Origin: Streptomyces sp. NBC_01276
GTDB lineage: Bacteria; Actinomycetota; Actinomycetes; Streptomycetales; Streptomycetaceae
Direction: 5' to 3'
DNA length: 64,000 nucleotides
Assembly: GCF_041435355.1 (NCBI RefSeq)
Contig: NZ_CP108442.1
Location: 2,356,001-2,420,000 of the forward strand
In this document: positions 28,764 to 39,087 of the stretch, in pieces
How positions within the stretch are numbered: position 1 is the stretch's first letter
Layout of the letters: every line of letters starts with the position of its first letter
The notes under the pieces: generated by a model
Databases searched by the model: none
What the model was told of the DNA's origin: nothing
What the model saw: the letters and a program-made list of their open reading frames with translations, nothing else
Program-made: the position numbers and the translations under genes

Positions 28764-29420
28764 CTAGGGCTCTTCGGCCACACCGGAGCGGCGGTTCCAC
28801 GCCAGCGGGGCCCGCCAGTGGTAGCGCATCGCGAGCAGCCGCAGGACGAAGGTGGTGATGATGGCGACGCCGGTCGTCAGGGCGTTGAGCACCTCCAGAC
28901 CGATGAAGACGGCCACCATCGAGGCCCCGACCATGGCCGGAACGGCGTACATCTCGCGGTCGCGCAGCAGCGAGGGCACCTCGTTGACGAGGACGTCGCG
29001 CAGCACGCCGCCGCCGACGGCCGTGGCCAGGCCGAGCGCGGCGGACGCGGTCAGGCCCAAGCCGTACTCGTAGGCCTTGGTCGTGCCGGTGACGCAGAAG
29101 AGGGCGAGGCCGGCGGCGTCGCAGACGTTGATGGCCCGGTTGATCCGCTGCACCTCGGGGTGCAGGAAGAAGACGATCGCGGAGGCGATCAGGGGCGTGA
29201 CGAAGAAGCTGAGCTCGCCGAAGGCGGCGGGCGGCACGGCGCCGATGACGAGGTCGCGGAAGAGGCCTCCGCCGAGGGCGGTGACGAGGGCGAGGACGGC
29301 GATGCCGAAAACGTCGAAGTTCTTGCGGACGGCGAGCAGGGCGCCCGCCAGGGCGAAGACGAAGATGCCCGCGAGGTCCAGGGCGTGCTGGACGTCGGGC
29401 GGGAAGAGATCGTGGAGCAC
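28764..29420 (-). CDS. TRIC-type cation channel (UPF0126 family)
   Basis: A 218-residue membrane protein with seven predicted helices in two related halves, each with a glycine-rich kinked helix: ALVTALGGGLFRDLVIG and LATAVGGGVLRDVLVNEVP. These are the signatures of prokaryotic trimeric intracellular cation (TRIC) channels, which conduct potassium. The start is the GTG at 29420, giving VLHDLFPPDVQHALDLAGIF; family members start M-L-H-x-x-F-P-P, so the longer upstream frame is not used. It precedes the thioesterase gene by 56 bases and may be co-transcribed with it. Confidence 0.9.
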   Translation of the reverse strand: MLHDLFPPDVQHALDLAGIFVFALAGALLAVRKNFDVFGIAVLALVTALGGGLFRDLVIGAVPPAAFGELSFFVTPLIASAIVFFLHPEVQRINRAINVCDAAGLALFCVTGTTKAYEYGLGLTASAALGLATAVGGGVLRDVLVNEVPSLLRDREMYAVPAMVGASMVAVFIGLEVLNALTTGVAIITTFVLRLLAMRYHWRAPLAWNRRSGVAEEP

Positions 29421-29788
29421 CCCGCCATTGTCGCCCGCCGCGAGCGGTGGCTCCGCCGGTCGGCACGGGCGGGCCGCGGGGGGGGTCCCTCCCCCCACAT
29501 GCCCCCGGCCGGCCGGGCCGGGTACGCGCGGGCGGCTCCGCCGGTCGCACGGTGCGGCGGGGACGGTGGCGCGGGCCGTGGGGATGCGTCCGTGCGGGCC
29601 GGTGCGCCCGGGGCTCCGGTCCCGGAACGCCGGTGGGGCCGGTTTCCGCCGGGTGCCCACCGGAAGGGATCGGCGGGGCCCCGGGTGTGACCCGGGGTCC
29701 CGCCCGGGGGTGGTGGGTCCGTCCGCTACTCCGGACCCGCCGCCCCCACGACCGTCCTGCCCGGGTCACCGCCCGGCCAGGGCAGGGG
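29421..29788. other. intergenic region, hairpins only
   Basis: These 368 bases separate the peptide-transporter operon end from the TRIC gene (both minus strand). I see no gene. The right half holds two hairpins (listed as terminators); the left half holds a G-run/C-run element near 29478-29498 and should contain the TRIC promoter. Confidence 0.5.
29676..29738 (-). terminator. two hairpins after the peptide ABC operon
   Basis: Stem-loop one is CCCCGGGT-GTG-ACCCGGGG (29679-29697, extendable to 11 pairs with one G-U). Stem-loop two pairs GGGTCCG (29715-29721) with CGGACCC (29732-29738). They follow the end of the operon by 50-110 bases. Confidence 0.5.
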
Positions 29789-30885
<1,097 letters not shown>

Positions 30886-30889
<4 letters not shown>

Positions 30890-31980
30890 AGCTTCGGCGC
30901 AATCTCTTCGGTCCAGATCCGGGTCCGCTCCTCCTGCGACATGTGGCAGGCGGACCAGTGCCGGCTGTCGTCCTCGGTCAGCTCGGGGCGCTGGGTACGG
31001 GTGATGCCGCCCTTGGGCACGTCGGCGTAGGGGCACCGGGGGTTGAAGGCGCAGCCGCTCGGGATGTTGATGAGGCTGGGCGGCGAGCCCTTGACCGGGA
31101 TCAGGCGCTCGGTCTGGTCGCGGTCGATGCGCGGCATGGAGCCGAGCAGGCCCCAGGTGTAGGGGTGCCGGGGGCCGTAGAAGACCTTCTCGGCGGTGCC
31201 GCGCTCGACGCACCGGCCGCCGTACATCACGAGGATCTCGTCGGCCATCTCGGCGACCACGCCGAGATCGTGCGTGATCATGATGACCGCGGAGCCGAAC
31301 TCCTTCTGGAGGTCGCGGATCAGGTCGAGGATCTGCGCCTGGACGGTGACGTCCAGGGCGGTGGTCGGCTCGTCCGCGATGAGCAGCTCGGGGTTGTTGA
31401 CCAGCGCCATCGCGATCATCGCGCGCTGGCGCATACCGCCGGAGAACTCGTGCGGGTACGCGTCCACGCGCCGGTGGGGCTCCGGGATGCCGACGCGGTC
31501 GAGCATCTCGACGGCGCGGGTGCGGGCCTTCTTCTTGTCGACGTCGTGGTGGGTCCGGTAGGCCTCGACGATCTGCTTGCCGACCGTGTAGTACGGGTGC
31601 ATCGCGGACAGCGGGTCCTGGAAGACCATCGCCATCTTGCGGCCGCGCAGGCGGCGCACCCGGTCGGCGTCGGCGGCGACCAGGTCCTCGCCGTCGAGCA
31701 CGACCTCGCCCGAGATGTGGGGGCGGCTGCGGGCGTTGCCGGTGCGGTGCAGGCCCATGATGGCCAGCGAGGTCACCGACTTCCCGGAGCCGGACTCGCC
31801 CACGATGCCGAGGGTCTTGCCGCGCTCCAGGTCGAAGGAGAGTCCGTCGACGGACTTCACCAGGCCGTCGTCGGTCGGGAAGTGCACGCGCAGGTCGCGT
31901 ACGGAGAGGAAGGGGGCCGCGTCGCGCGGTCCGCCCTGCTCCGGGACGAAGGCGGGCTCGTCGGAAACGGTCTTGGTCAC
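30886..31980 (-). CDS. oligopeptide ABC transporter, ATPase subunit (DppD/OppD type)
   Basis: A 364-residue ABC ATPase and partner of the following DppF-like protein, giving the usual heterodimer. Motifs: Walker [38 protein letters not shown], signature [14 protein letters not shown], Walker [19 protein letters not shown], and the C-terminal domain with [12 protein letters not shown]. The GTG start at 31980 overlaps the permease stop by 4 bases (GTGA), and its stop overlaps the next start in the same way, so translation of the three genes is coupled. Confidence 0.95.
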
Positions 31981-32978
31981 GTCAGCCTCACGCGCGGGTC
32001 GATGACGGCGTACAGCAGGTCCACGATCAGGTTGGCCATCACCACGAACAACGCGGCGAGCAGGGTGACTCCCATGATCACGGGGAGGTCGCCCTGGCCG
32101 ATGGCGGCGACGGCCGCCGTCCCCAGACCCTGGAAGTTGAAGGTCGTCTCGGTGAGCACCGCGCCGCCGAGGAGTCCGCCGAGGTCGAGGCCGAACATCG
32201 TGACGATCGGGGTGAGGGTGGAGCGCAGGGCGTGCTTGCGGATGACCACGCCCTCCTTGAGTCCCTTGGCGCGCGCCGTGCGGATGTAGTCCTCGCCGAG
32301 GACTTCCAGCATCGTCGCCCGGGTGATGCGGGCGTAGGTGGCGGCGAAGAGGAAGGCCAGGGTGACCCAGGGCAGGATCATGCTGTTGAGCCAGGCCAGC
32401 GGATCCTCGGTCAGGGGTTTGTAGTTGGAGACGTCGAGCCAGCCGAGGCTGTAGACGAAGACCGCCGGGGCCACCATGCCGGTGAAGAAGATCGGCAGGG
32501 AGACGCCGGCGAGGGCGCCGACCATGACGGTGCGGTCGATGGCGGTCCGGCGTTTGAGCGCCGAGACCACTCCGGTCGCCACACCGGCCAGCACCCAGAT
32601 GACCGCCGCGCCGAGGGCGAGCGAGAGGGTGACCGGCATGCGGTCGAGCATGGTCTGCCAGACGGGGGCCTCGCTCTTGAAGGAGTAGCCGAAGCACGGC
32701 GCGGCGCAGTGCGTGACCTCGGTCCCCGCGTCGTAGTCGCGGCCGACGAAGATCCCCTTGAGGAACACCCAGTACTGCTCGGAGATCGGCTTGTCGAAGC
32801 CCATCTTGACCCGGATGCCCTGCAGGGCGGTCTCGCTGGTCTCGCGGCCGGCGTACATGAGCGCGGGGTCGCTGCCGGTCAGCTTGGGGACCGCGAAGAA
32901 GATGCCGAAGGTGACCGCGGAGACCACCAGCAGCGTGGCGGCGACGTTGAAAAGCCGCCGTATGAGGTAGACGAGCAC
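31977..32978 (-). CDS. peptide ABC transporter permease (DppB/OppB type)
   Basis: A 333-residue inner-membrane permease with six helices. It starts [19 protein letters not shown] as DppB proteins do; the cytoplasmic EAA loop is [20 protein letters not shown], which contacts the ATPases. A long external loop (residues ~40-110, with two Cys in [10 protein letters not shown]) is larger than in E. coli DppB, as is usual in actinobacteria. It is separated from the upstream binding-protein gene by 185 bases holding two hairpins, but no other promoter-like gene boundary is evident. Confidence 0.93.
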   Translation of the reverse strand: MLVYLIRRLFNVAATLLVVSAVTFGIFFAVPKLTGSDPALMYAGRETSETALQGIRVKMGFDKPISEQYWVFLKGIFVGRDYDAGTEVTHCAAPCFGYSFKSEAPVWQTMLDRMPVTLSLALGAAVIWVLAGVATGVVSALKRRTAIDRTVMVGALAGVSLPIFFTGMVAPAVFVYSLGWLDVSNYKPLTEDPLAWLNSMILPWVTLAFLFAATYARITRATMLEVLGEDYIRTARAKGLKEGVVIRKHALRSTLTPIVTMFGLDLGGLLGGAVLTETTFNFQGLGTAAVAAIGQGDLPVIMGVTLLAALFVVMANLIVDLLYAVIDPRVRLT

Positions 32979-32984
32979 TGCAGT

Positions 32985-33026
32985 CGGCCGCCCGGGGCGG
33001 GCGGCCGCCGTCCCTCGTGGGGACGG
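32985..33026 (-). terminator. tandem hairpins between binding-protein and permease genes
   Basis: Hairpin one pairs CGGCCGCCC (32985-32993) with GGGCGGCCG (32999-33007); hairpin two pairs CCGTCCC (33008-33014) with GGGACGG (33020-33026). Lying inside the operon just after the binding-protein gene, they probably act as partial terminator or 3'-end stabiliser so that binding protein is made in excess. Confidence 0.65.
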
Positions 33027-33163
33027 CAGCCGCCGCCTGCGGCCTTCACCTGCCCTTCGGACTAGCGCACGTGCGGTGAAGGCACTTACTTGCGTACTTG
33101 CGTAGTTGCTGCTGTCTTACGGACCCTCGCGGGCCGGTACTGCTTGCCGGACTGCCCGTCCGA

Positions 33164-34921
33164 CTACTTGCCGACGCCCAGGACCGCGAGGTCGATGCGG
33201 CCCATCGAGTCGTTGAAGTAGACGTTGGTCAGACGCGGGTTGTGGTAGATCAGCGCCTTGTCGAAGTTGATCGGCAGGTAGAGCGCCTTCTCCATGACCT
33301 TCTGGTTGATCTGGCCGTAGAACGGGGCGGCGGCCTCGGGGGTGGCGGCGGCAGCGGCGGTCTTGAACAGGCCGTTGATCTCCGGGTCGTTGACCTCGGT
33401 GTAGTTGTTGTTGCCGTTCGGCAGGATGAACGATCCGTCGACCAGCGGCTGCAGGAAGCCCGAGCCGGAGTTGTAGTCGGCGCCCCAGCCCATGACGATG
33501 ATGCCGTAGTTCTTCTTCTTCACGTTCTCGGGCGAACCGATCGTGGAGGAGGAGAGCTTGCCGTCGTACTGGTCGATCGTCGCCTTGACGCCGATCTTGG
33601 CGAGCGCGGCCTGGAGGGACTCGGCGCTCTTGACCTCGGGGGCGCGGTTGTTGCGGACCGCGATGGTGGTCTCGAAGCCGTCGGGCTTGCCACAGGCCTT
33701 GAGCGCGGCCTTGGCCTTGTCCGTCTGCGGCTTGCCGCCCGTCAGGTTGAACGGGTCGTACTTCTTGTCCGAGCCGGGGATGCCGGGCGGCAGCATGTTC
33801 GCGCCGAGGTCACCGCTGGTCGGGCCACCGCGGGCGTTCTGCAGCGACTTCGGGTCGGCCGCGTAGATGACGGCCTTGCGGCACTCGATGTTGTCGAACG
33901 GCGCGACCGTCTGCGGGAAGGCGAAGTAACGGATGTAGCCCGTGTAGGGGTTGTCCGCGTTCTTCTTGAGGTTCGAGTCCTTGAGGATCTTGTTCTTCGC
34001 GGCCTGCTGGACACCGGTGCCGTCGACGGCGAGGTCGATGTCGCCGGAGAGCAGGCGCTGGTCCATGTCGTCCGGGTTGGTGGTGACCGTGAAGGTGACC
34101 TTGTCCGGCAGACCCTTGCGGATCGTGTCGGTGGCCGGGTCCCAGTTCTCGTTGCGGACGAAGGTCGCGCCCTTGCCGGAGGCGAAGGACTCCACCTTGT
34201 AAGGACCGGTGGAGACCGGCTTGTTGGTGTAAGAGGCGCCCTCGTCCTTGCCCGCCGGGACCGGCGAGGAGGACGGCATGGCCAGCAGGTACTTGAAGTC
34301 GGAGTTGGCGCTCGCCAGGTTGAAGACGATCGTGTGGTCGTCCGGCGTCTCGACGGACTTCAGGCCCATCTTGTTCGGGTCGGTGTCCTTGTAGGGACCC
34401 GGGTACTTCTGGCCCTGGTCGAGCAGGTCGATCAGGTACGTCGGACCGCCGGACAGCACGTCCTGCGCGAAGACGCGCTCGATGCCGTACTTGAAGTCCT
34501 TCGCGGTGATCGGGGAACCGTCGTCGAACTTCACGCCGTCCTTGATCTTGACGGTGTACGTCTTGCCGTCGTTGCTCAGGACGGGCTCGCCCGCGGCGAG
34601 GTCCGGGACCAGCTTGGTGCCGGCCGCGCCGGGCTTGCTGTCGTACGCGTACAGCTGGCGGATGTAGAGGCGCTGCAGGTTCCACACGAAGCCGTAGTAG
34701 GCGCGCGCCGGGTCGAGGAAGTCGACGTCCTGCGGGGACCAGAGCTTCAGCTCGCCGCCCTTGGCGTCGGAGGCGTTGACCACGGCGGCGGTGGCACCGC
34801 TGTAGCCCTTGTCGCCCTTGTCATCGCTGTCGGCCTTCTTGTCGTTGCCACCGCACGCGGCGGTCAGCGACAGGGCGGCGATCACGGCGGTGATCGCGAG
34901 TGCCTGCTTTCTGCGGATCAC
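33164..34921 (-). CDS. peptide-binding lipoprotein (SBP_bac_5)
   Basis: A 585-residue extracellular solute-binding protein of the oligopeptide/dipeptide class (cluster C). The lipoprotein signal is MIRRKQALAITAVIAALSLT with lipobox LTAAC (Cys23), followed by a Gly/Asp/Lys-rich spacer. Mature-part motifs fit the family: DVDFLDPARAYYGFVWNLQR, VKIKDGVKFDDGSPITAKDF and AKIGVKATIDQYDG. It captures peptides and hands them to the two permeases. In Streptomyces such systems (for example BldK) can import signalling peptides, but ligand specificity is not readable here. Second gene of the operon, 41 bases after the permease DppC-like gene. Confidence 0.95.
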   Translation of the reverse strand: MIRRKQALAITAVIAALSLTAACGGNDKKADSDDKGDKGYSGATAAVVNASDAKGGELKLWSPQDVDFLDPARAYYGFVWNLQRLYIRQLYAYDSKPGAAGTKLVPDLAAGEPVLSNDGKTYTVKIKDGVKFDDGSPITAKDFKYGIERVFAQDVLSGGPTYLIDLLDQGQKYPGPYKDTDPNKMGLKSVETPDDHTIVFNLASANSDFKYLLAMPSSSPVPAGKDEGASYTNKPVSTGPYKVESFASGKGATFVRNENWDPATDTIRKGLPDKVTFTVTTNPDDMDQRLLSGDIDLAVDGTGVQQAAKNKILKDSNLKKNADNPYTGYIRYFAFPQTVAPFDNIECRKAVIYAADPKSLQNARGGPTSGDLGANMLPPGIPGSDKKYDPFNLTGGKPQTDKAKAALKACGKPDGFETTIAVRNNRAPEVKSAESLQAALAKIGVKATIDQYDGKLSSSTIGSPENVKKKNYGIIVMGWGADYNSGSGFLQPLVDGSFILPNGNNNYTEVNDPEINGLFKTAAAAATPEAAAPFYGQINQKVMEKALYLPINFDKALIYHNPRLTNVYFNDSMGRIDLAVLGVGK

Positions 34922-34962
34922 GGTTGTCCAACCTCCATAGGTGGGTGAATCGAAGAAGCGGT

Positions 34963-35955
34963 TCAGCTGCCCTTGGGGTCGAGTGCGTCACGCAGCCCGT
35001 CCCCGAAGAGGTTGAACGCCAGGACGGTGATGAAGATCGTGATACCCGGGACCACCATGTACATGGGGTCGTCCTGGTAGATGGGGACGGCGTCGGAGAG
35101 CATCTTTCCCCACGAGGCCGTGGGCGGCTTGACGCCGGCGCCCAGGAAGCTGAGTGCCGCTTCCGTCAGGATGTTGGTCGGAATGATCAGCGTCGAGTAG
35201 ACGAGGATCGGCGCGATCAGGTTGGGCAGCAGCTCCTTGATCAGGATGTAGCCGCGGCCCGCGCCGAGGCTGCGTGCGGCCTCGACGTACTCGCGTTCAC
35301 GCAGGGAGATCGTCTGGCCCCGGACGATGCGGCCGATGTACGGCCAGCCGAAGAAGCCGATGACGACGATCAGCACGCCCATCCGGACGCCCGAACCCTC
35401 GAACCCCCAGAGGGAGTTGGGGACCACGGAGACCAGGGCGATGGTGAACAGCAGCTGCGGGAAGGCCAGCAGCAGGTCCATCACGCGGCTGATGACGGCG
35501 TCGACCCAGCCGCCCAGGAAGCCGGCCAGGGCACCGAGCAGGCTGCCCAGGACGACCGAGACGAAGGCCGCCAGGAAGGCGACGACCAGGGAGATGCGGG
35601 CGCCGTAGACGATCCGGCTGAACACGTCGCGACCGTTGGTCGGTTCGACGCCCAGCAGGAAGTCGGAGCTGATGCCGCCGAAGGAGCCGAGCGGCGTGCC
35701 CAGGTCCGGGTCGATCATGTCCTCGTGGAACTCGTTGGGATCGTGGCCCAGCAGGCCCACGATCAGCGGCGCGAAGACCGCCACCAGGATCAGGAGGATC
35801 ACGACCACGCCGCCGGTCAGCGCGACCTTGTCGCGCTTGAGCCGCATCCAGGCGATGCGGCCGGGCGAGCGGCCTTCGATGGCCTTGGCAGGGACGTCGG
35901 CTACGGACACGGGTGCGGGCGTTTCCGCGCTCGTGTCGTGCAGTGGTGCCGTCAT
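34963..35955 (-). CDS. peptide ABC transporter permease (DppC/OppC type)
   Basis: A 330-residue permease. After a 30-residue cytoplasmic tail, WMRLKRDKVALTGGVVVILL marks the OppC_N segment; there are six helices and the EAA loop is EREYVEAARSLGAGRGYILI. The ending NLFGDGLRDALDPKGS is diagnostic for DppC proteins. The start MTAPLHDTSAETPAPV at 35955 is preferred; a longer frame would read into the low-complexity leader. First gene of the operon dppC-SBP-dppB-dppD-dppF; the order differs from E. coli dppABCDF and matches, as I recall, SCO5476-5480. Confidence 0.94.
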   Translation of the reverse strand: MTAPLHDTSAETPAPVSVADVPAKAIEGRSPGRIAWMRLKRDKVALTGGVVVILLILVAVFAPLIVGLLGHDPNEFHEDMIDPDLGTPLGSFGGISSDFLLGVEPTNGRDVFSRIVYGARISLVVAFLAAFVSVVLGSLLGALAGFLGGWVDAVISRVMDLLLAFPQLLFTIALVSVVPNSLWGFEGSGVRMGVLIVVIGFFGWPYIGRIVRGQTISLREREYVEAARSLGAGRGYILIKELLPNLIAPILVYSTLIIPTNILTEAALSFLGAGVKPPTASWGKMLSDAVPIYQDDPMYMVVPGITIFITVLAFNLFGDGLRDALDPKGS

Positions 35956-36473
35956 CGTGGTGGGGACCCCTCTCGGCCGACGGGTGGCCGGCCCATGCCC
36001 GCCGCTGTGGCGGCGTTGGTGCGGAGTGGCGCTCGGAGTGCTCGGGACACGTGGAACGCGTGCGAAGTGCGGTGGGAGGTGCGAACTGCGGACTGCGGAC
36101 TGCGGGTGATGCGAACTGCTGTGCGAATTGCTGTGCGGAGCGAGGTGCGGTGCAGCCGAGGTGCGAGAAGTGCGGGAGGTGCGGGAAGTGCCGTGTGAAA
36201 CAACAAGCCGAGTCCACGTGCCGAGCCGCGCCCTGGAGGACTGACCGGCTCTTGGGTGGGGAGTCTTCATCGGGCGCTCGACCAGCCGCCAGACCCGCAG
36301 ATGAATGGATGCGCAACCGTGATCTGACGCCCCGGTTCCCGTTATCCGGACTCCGCTCACGGCTCAGCGGAGCAAGACCGTCCGTTCGGTACGCAAACGG
36401 ACATCACGCCCAACACGCAGGAGGAGTGCGCCAATTGGGCGCCCAACAGGGGTGATATCCGGACAAGGAGAAA
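35956..36473 (-). promoter_or_regulatory. leader and promoter region of the peptide ABC operon
   Basis: About 520 bases upstream of the first permease gene without a convincing coding frame. One minus frame stays open through it but encodes Ser/His/Arg/Thr low-complexity sequence with poor codon bias. The part nearest the gene (36060-36193) is made of short degenerate repeats; the distal part, with GTTATCCGGAC near 36339 and a similar ATATCCGGAC near 36455, is less G+C-rich and probably contains the promoter. Confidence 0.5.
36060..36193. repeat. degenerate short tandem repeats, unit about TGCGAACTGCGG
   Basis: Some 13 copies of TGCG followed by AA, GA or G at 8-12-base spacing: TGCGAAGTGCGG, TGCGAACTGCGGACTGCGGA, TGCGAATTGCTGTGCGGAG, GTGCGGGAGGTGCGGGAAG. 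In the operon's transcript this would read as repeated CGCACTTC/CGCAGTTC, a pyrimidine-rich stretch of little structure about 105-240 bases before the start codon. Confidence 0.7.
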
Positions 36474-36501
36474 GCCGCCGGGAACCGTGGTTCCCGGCGG
36501 C
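36474..36501 (-). terminator. hairpin after the first sseB-like gene
   Basis: A perfect 13-pair stem (GCCGCCGGGAACC at 36474-36486, GGTTCCCGGCGGC at 36489-36501) with a two-base centre lies 120 bases past the stop of the SseB-like gene on the minus strand. Confidence 0.7.
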
Positions 36502-36623
36502 CGAAGGTCCGTCGAAGGTGCCCGTCTCGGGGCCCGGGCACACCCGCGCGACTCCCTGTAGACGGGTCGGCACGGGGCCCCGATCCGGGTCGGGGGACCC
36601 GGTCAAGTGGTTTTCCGCGTGGC

Positions 36624-37364
36624 TCAGTACGCCGCGGCCTGGCCCTCGCGGTCGTAGAACGGCCTGGTCTGCGCCCGCAGCCACATCGCCACCGGGTCGT
36701 GCTCGTCCCCCAGCGCGACCGTGCACACCGGCACGCCCTCGGGGACCGCCCCGACCGACTGGCGCATCATCTCGCGCACGGACTCCAGCGCGGGCGCGGA
36801 GGCGTCGTACAGGTCGAGCCCCACCGCGAGGTAGGCCGTCCCGAGCGCGGGCTGGACCCACGCGCGGCGCAGCGACCTGACGGCCGGCGTGCGGTGCGCG
36901 TGCTGGGTCAGCAGCCCGTAGAACTGCGGGAGCTCCAGGGCGGGCTCGGAGAGCCGCAGCGGGCCCGCGGGCATGCGGTCCAGGCCGGTGGCGACGCGGC
37001 GCAGGTCGGCCCACGGCACGCCGAGGCCGCCGCCCGGGGCGTGCGGGTTGACCCACAGCCCCCAGCGGTCGGGGTAGAGGGCGCGGGCGATGTCCCGGCC
37101 GGTGACGACCTCGTAGCCGCGGTTCCAGCCGCTGGCGGCCAGTTCCTGCGGCGAGGTCACGCAGGGCGCGTACCCGAGGCCCTCGACCTCCATTCCGCCG
37201 TACTGGGCGTCCGGTGAGCCCGGTTGCCCCTGCCACAGCAGCATCCACAGCCTGCCCTCGGCGAGGGCGTGCAGGAATGACTCATAACTCTCATAGCGCC
37301 CGGGAGTCACCTGGCGCAGCATGTGCTCGACCTGCCCGGCCGCGGCCGTGCCTGACGCACTCAC
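36624..37364 (-). CDS. SseB-like protein (enhanced serine sensitivity family), copy 1
   Basis: A 246-residue cytoplasmic protein with SseB N-terminal and C-terminal-like regions. The N-terminal half has YESFLHALAEGRLWMLLWQG and the pattern RGYEVVTGRDIARALYPDRW, typical of actinobacterial SseB-domain proteins; the C-terminal part RQSVGAVPEGVPVCTVALGD followed by PVAMWLRAQTRPFYDRE is shared with its neighbour. E. coli SseB alters serine tolerance by an unknown route. A GTG start has GAGGGG upstream. It follows a paralogue by 56 bases, and the gcv/glyA/sdaA serine-glycine genes are about 2 kb away, which fits the family name. Confidence 0.85.
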   Translation of the reverse strand: MSASGTAAAGQVEHMLRQVTPGRYESYESFLHALAEGRLWMLLWQGQPGSPDAQYGGMEVEGLGYAPCVTSPQELAASGWNRGYEVVTGRDIARALYPDRWGLWVNPHAPGGGLGVPWADLRRVATGLDRMPAGPLRLSEPALELPQFYGLLTQHAHRTPAVRSLRRAWVQPALGTAYLAVGLDLYDASAPALESVREMMRQSVGAVPEGVPVCTVALGDEHDPVAMWLRAQTRPFYDREGQAAAY

Positions 37365-37420
37365 CCGGTACCCCTCTTCGTCCGCCCGTCGTCCACCCGT
37401 ACCAACCAGCTTAAGCGGCG

Positions 37421-38155
37421 CTAGGGAAGGTAGAAGGGGCGTACGCGCTCACGAATCCAGTCCGTGACCGGGTCCTCGGCCGCCTCCAGGAGGATCAACT
37501 GCACGGGCCAGGGCGCGGGTACGCGGGCCAGGGCGCGGCCGAGGGCCTCCAGCGGGGCGTTCCGCGTCCCGGGATCCCATCCCACCAGCTGGACGCCGAT
37601 GTAGAGCTGCGGGGGGCCGGCCTCGACGCTGGCGAGGCAGCGGTGCGCGGCGGTGACCACGCCCGTGGCGCGGAACTCCTCGGCCGCGGCGGCCAGGAAG
37701 TCGACGGGGTCCTCCTGCCAGTCGGGCTCGAAGAGCCGGACGCGGCCGCCGGTGGCGGGTCCGTCGAGCGGGGTCCGGCCGGCGCGGCACAGCTGGGCGA
37801 CGGCGGCGGGGGGCAGCGGCACCCCGACGGCGCCCTCGGGGTTCACGGCGATGCCGAGCTGCGGGGGCAGGCCGCGGGCGAACTCGACGGCGGGGGCGAT
37901 CGCGAAGTCCATGGCGGGGCCGGCGCCGTGACGGAACTGGGCCTCCGAGCTGTAGACGGGGACGTACGCCTCCCCGCCGATCAGCATCGTCGGGAGGTCG
38001 AGGGCTGCGTGGTCGGGACTGCCGCCGTGGGGCAGGGGCACCCAGAGCCGGCTGCGGCCGAGGGCATCCAGGATCTGCGGTCCGGCGTCCGGCCGGCCGA
38101 GCGCCGCCCCGAGGACCTGTTCCAACTCGTTCGCCGGCCAGCCGCTGCCCTGCAT
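37421..38155 (-). CDS. SseB-like protein, copy 2
   Basis: A 244-residue paralogue of the next gene downstream. It has the SseB N-terminal pattern LGRSRLWVPLPHGG and MLIGGEAYVPVYSSEAQFR, the middle EFARGLPPQLGIAVNPEGAV, and a C-terminal segment with VQLILLEAAEDPVTDWIRER and VRPFYLP, matching the PVAMWLRAQTRPFYD of copy 1. The start MQGSGWPANELEQVLG follows family members. The two copies probably arose by duplication and are transcribed together; they may form a heteromeric complex. Molecular activity unknown. Confidence 0.85.
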   Translation of the reverse strand: MQGSGWPANELEQVLGAALGRPDAGPQILDALGRSRLWVPLPHGGSPDHAALDLPTMLIGGEAYVPVYSSEAQFRHGAGPAMDFAIAPAVEFARGLPPQLGIAVNPEGAVGVPLPPAAVAQLCRAGRTPLDGPATGGRVRLFEPDWQEDPVDFLAAAAEEFRATGVVTAAHRCLASVEAGPPQLYIGVQLVGWDPGTRNAPLEALGRALARVPAPWPVQLILLEAAEDPVTDWIRERVRPFYLP

Positions 38156-38253
38156 GTACCCCTGCCTCCGTACGGTTCCGCCCCGATGTCGCCCCGAGGC
38201 TACCGCCCCACCCCGACCGCCCTTCGCGCGTCCCCACCCCCCGCTCACCGCCC

Positions 38254-38904
38254 TCAGAAGAACGAGATCCGCGTCACCGCCGCCGCCGCGCGGCGGTCCA
38301 GGATGACCGCGGAGTCGCATCCCGCCGGCAGGCGCCCGGCCTCGGCGTCCCGCAGCAGCCGCCCCACCGCACCCCGGTGCCGCGCGAAGGCGTACGCCGA
38401 GACCCGGCGCCCCCGCGCCGCCTGCCCGGAGCGGGCCTCCTCGGCCGTGGTGTCCAGCAGGAGCAGGTGCAGCGCCCGGCCCCGCCGCCGGGCGGCGGCG
38501 GCGAGCATCCCCCGTACCCACATCTGGGTGCCGCAGTCGTGGACCACGACGGAGTCCCCGGTGCGCAGCCGCCGCCACAGCCCCCAGTAGTGCGCGGCCC
38601 GTACCAGCGGCCGGTACGCGGCGTACGGCAGCGCCCCCGGCATCCGGCGCTCCCAGCGTTCGCGGACGTCCTGGGAGTCGATGCCGCCGTCCTCGGCGGC
38701 CCGCTTGATCAGGGTGCTCTTGCCGCCGCCGGGCAGGCCGGACACCACGACGATGTCCCCGGCGGGGAATCCGAGCCGCCGCGGCCCGGCCACCACCGCG
38801 CCGCGCAGGTCGCGGACCCGGCCGGCCGGCCGCGGCCGGGTACTGCGCCGGGCCGGGACCCCGTCCACCGCTCCCGTCGCCGCCAGCACTCCGAATCTCC
38901 GCAC
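38254..38904 (-). CDS. P-loop ATPase/kinase (AAA_33-like)
   Basis: A 216-residue protein with one P-loop domain: Walker A VVVSGLPGGGKSTLIKRA at residues ~54-71, a likely Walker B LHLLLLDTTAEEA and a lid with RGRRVSAYAFARHRGAVGRL, as in polynucleotide-kinase/gluconate-kinase-like AAA_33 proteins. Substrate unknown. The GTG start at 38904 has GGGGGGAG nine bases upstream. It is oriented with the two SseB-like genes (98-base gap) and divergent from the glycine riboswitch-gcvT unit. Confidence 0.8.
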   Translation of the reverse strand: MRRFGVLAATGAVDGVPARRSTRPRPAGRVRDLRGAVVAGPRRLGFPAGDIVVVSGLPGGGKSTLIKRAAEDGGIDSQDVRERWERRMPGALPYAAYRPLVRAAHYWGLWRRLRTGDSVVVHDCGTQMWVRGMLAAAARRRGRALHLLLLDTTAEEARSGQAARGRRVSAYAFARHRGAVGRLLRDAEAGRLPAGCDSAVILDRRAAAAVTRISFF

Positions 38905-39087
38905 AGTGATCGTCTCCCCCCGAATCGGGTCGCCTGGACCCCGTGCCCACTGAGTGTAAAGAGACGGTAATCCGGTGGCCTCGGTTCCGGTCCGTCCCTT
39001 CTTCCAGGGCCCCACTGCCCGCTCCCGAGCGTCCCGTGCAATGATGTGCGCCATCTGGACACCAACTGCATACCGGCCGCTTGAATC

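Noticed and set aside
34963-36360. N-terminal extension of the DppC-like permease through the leader repeats
   Set aside because: The extra 135 residues are Ser/His/Thr/Arg low complexity; the start at 35955 gives a normal permease N-terminus.
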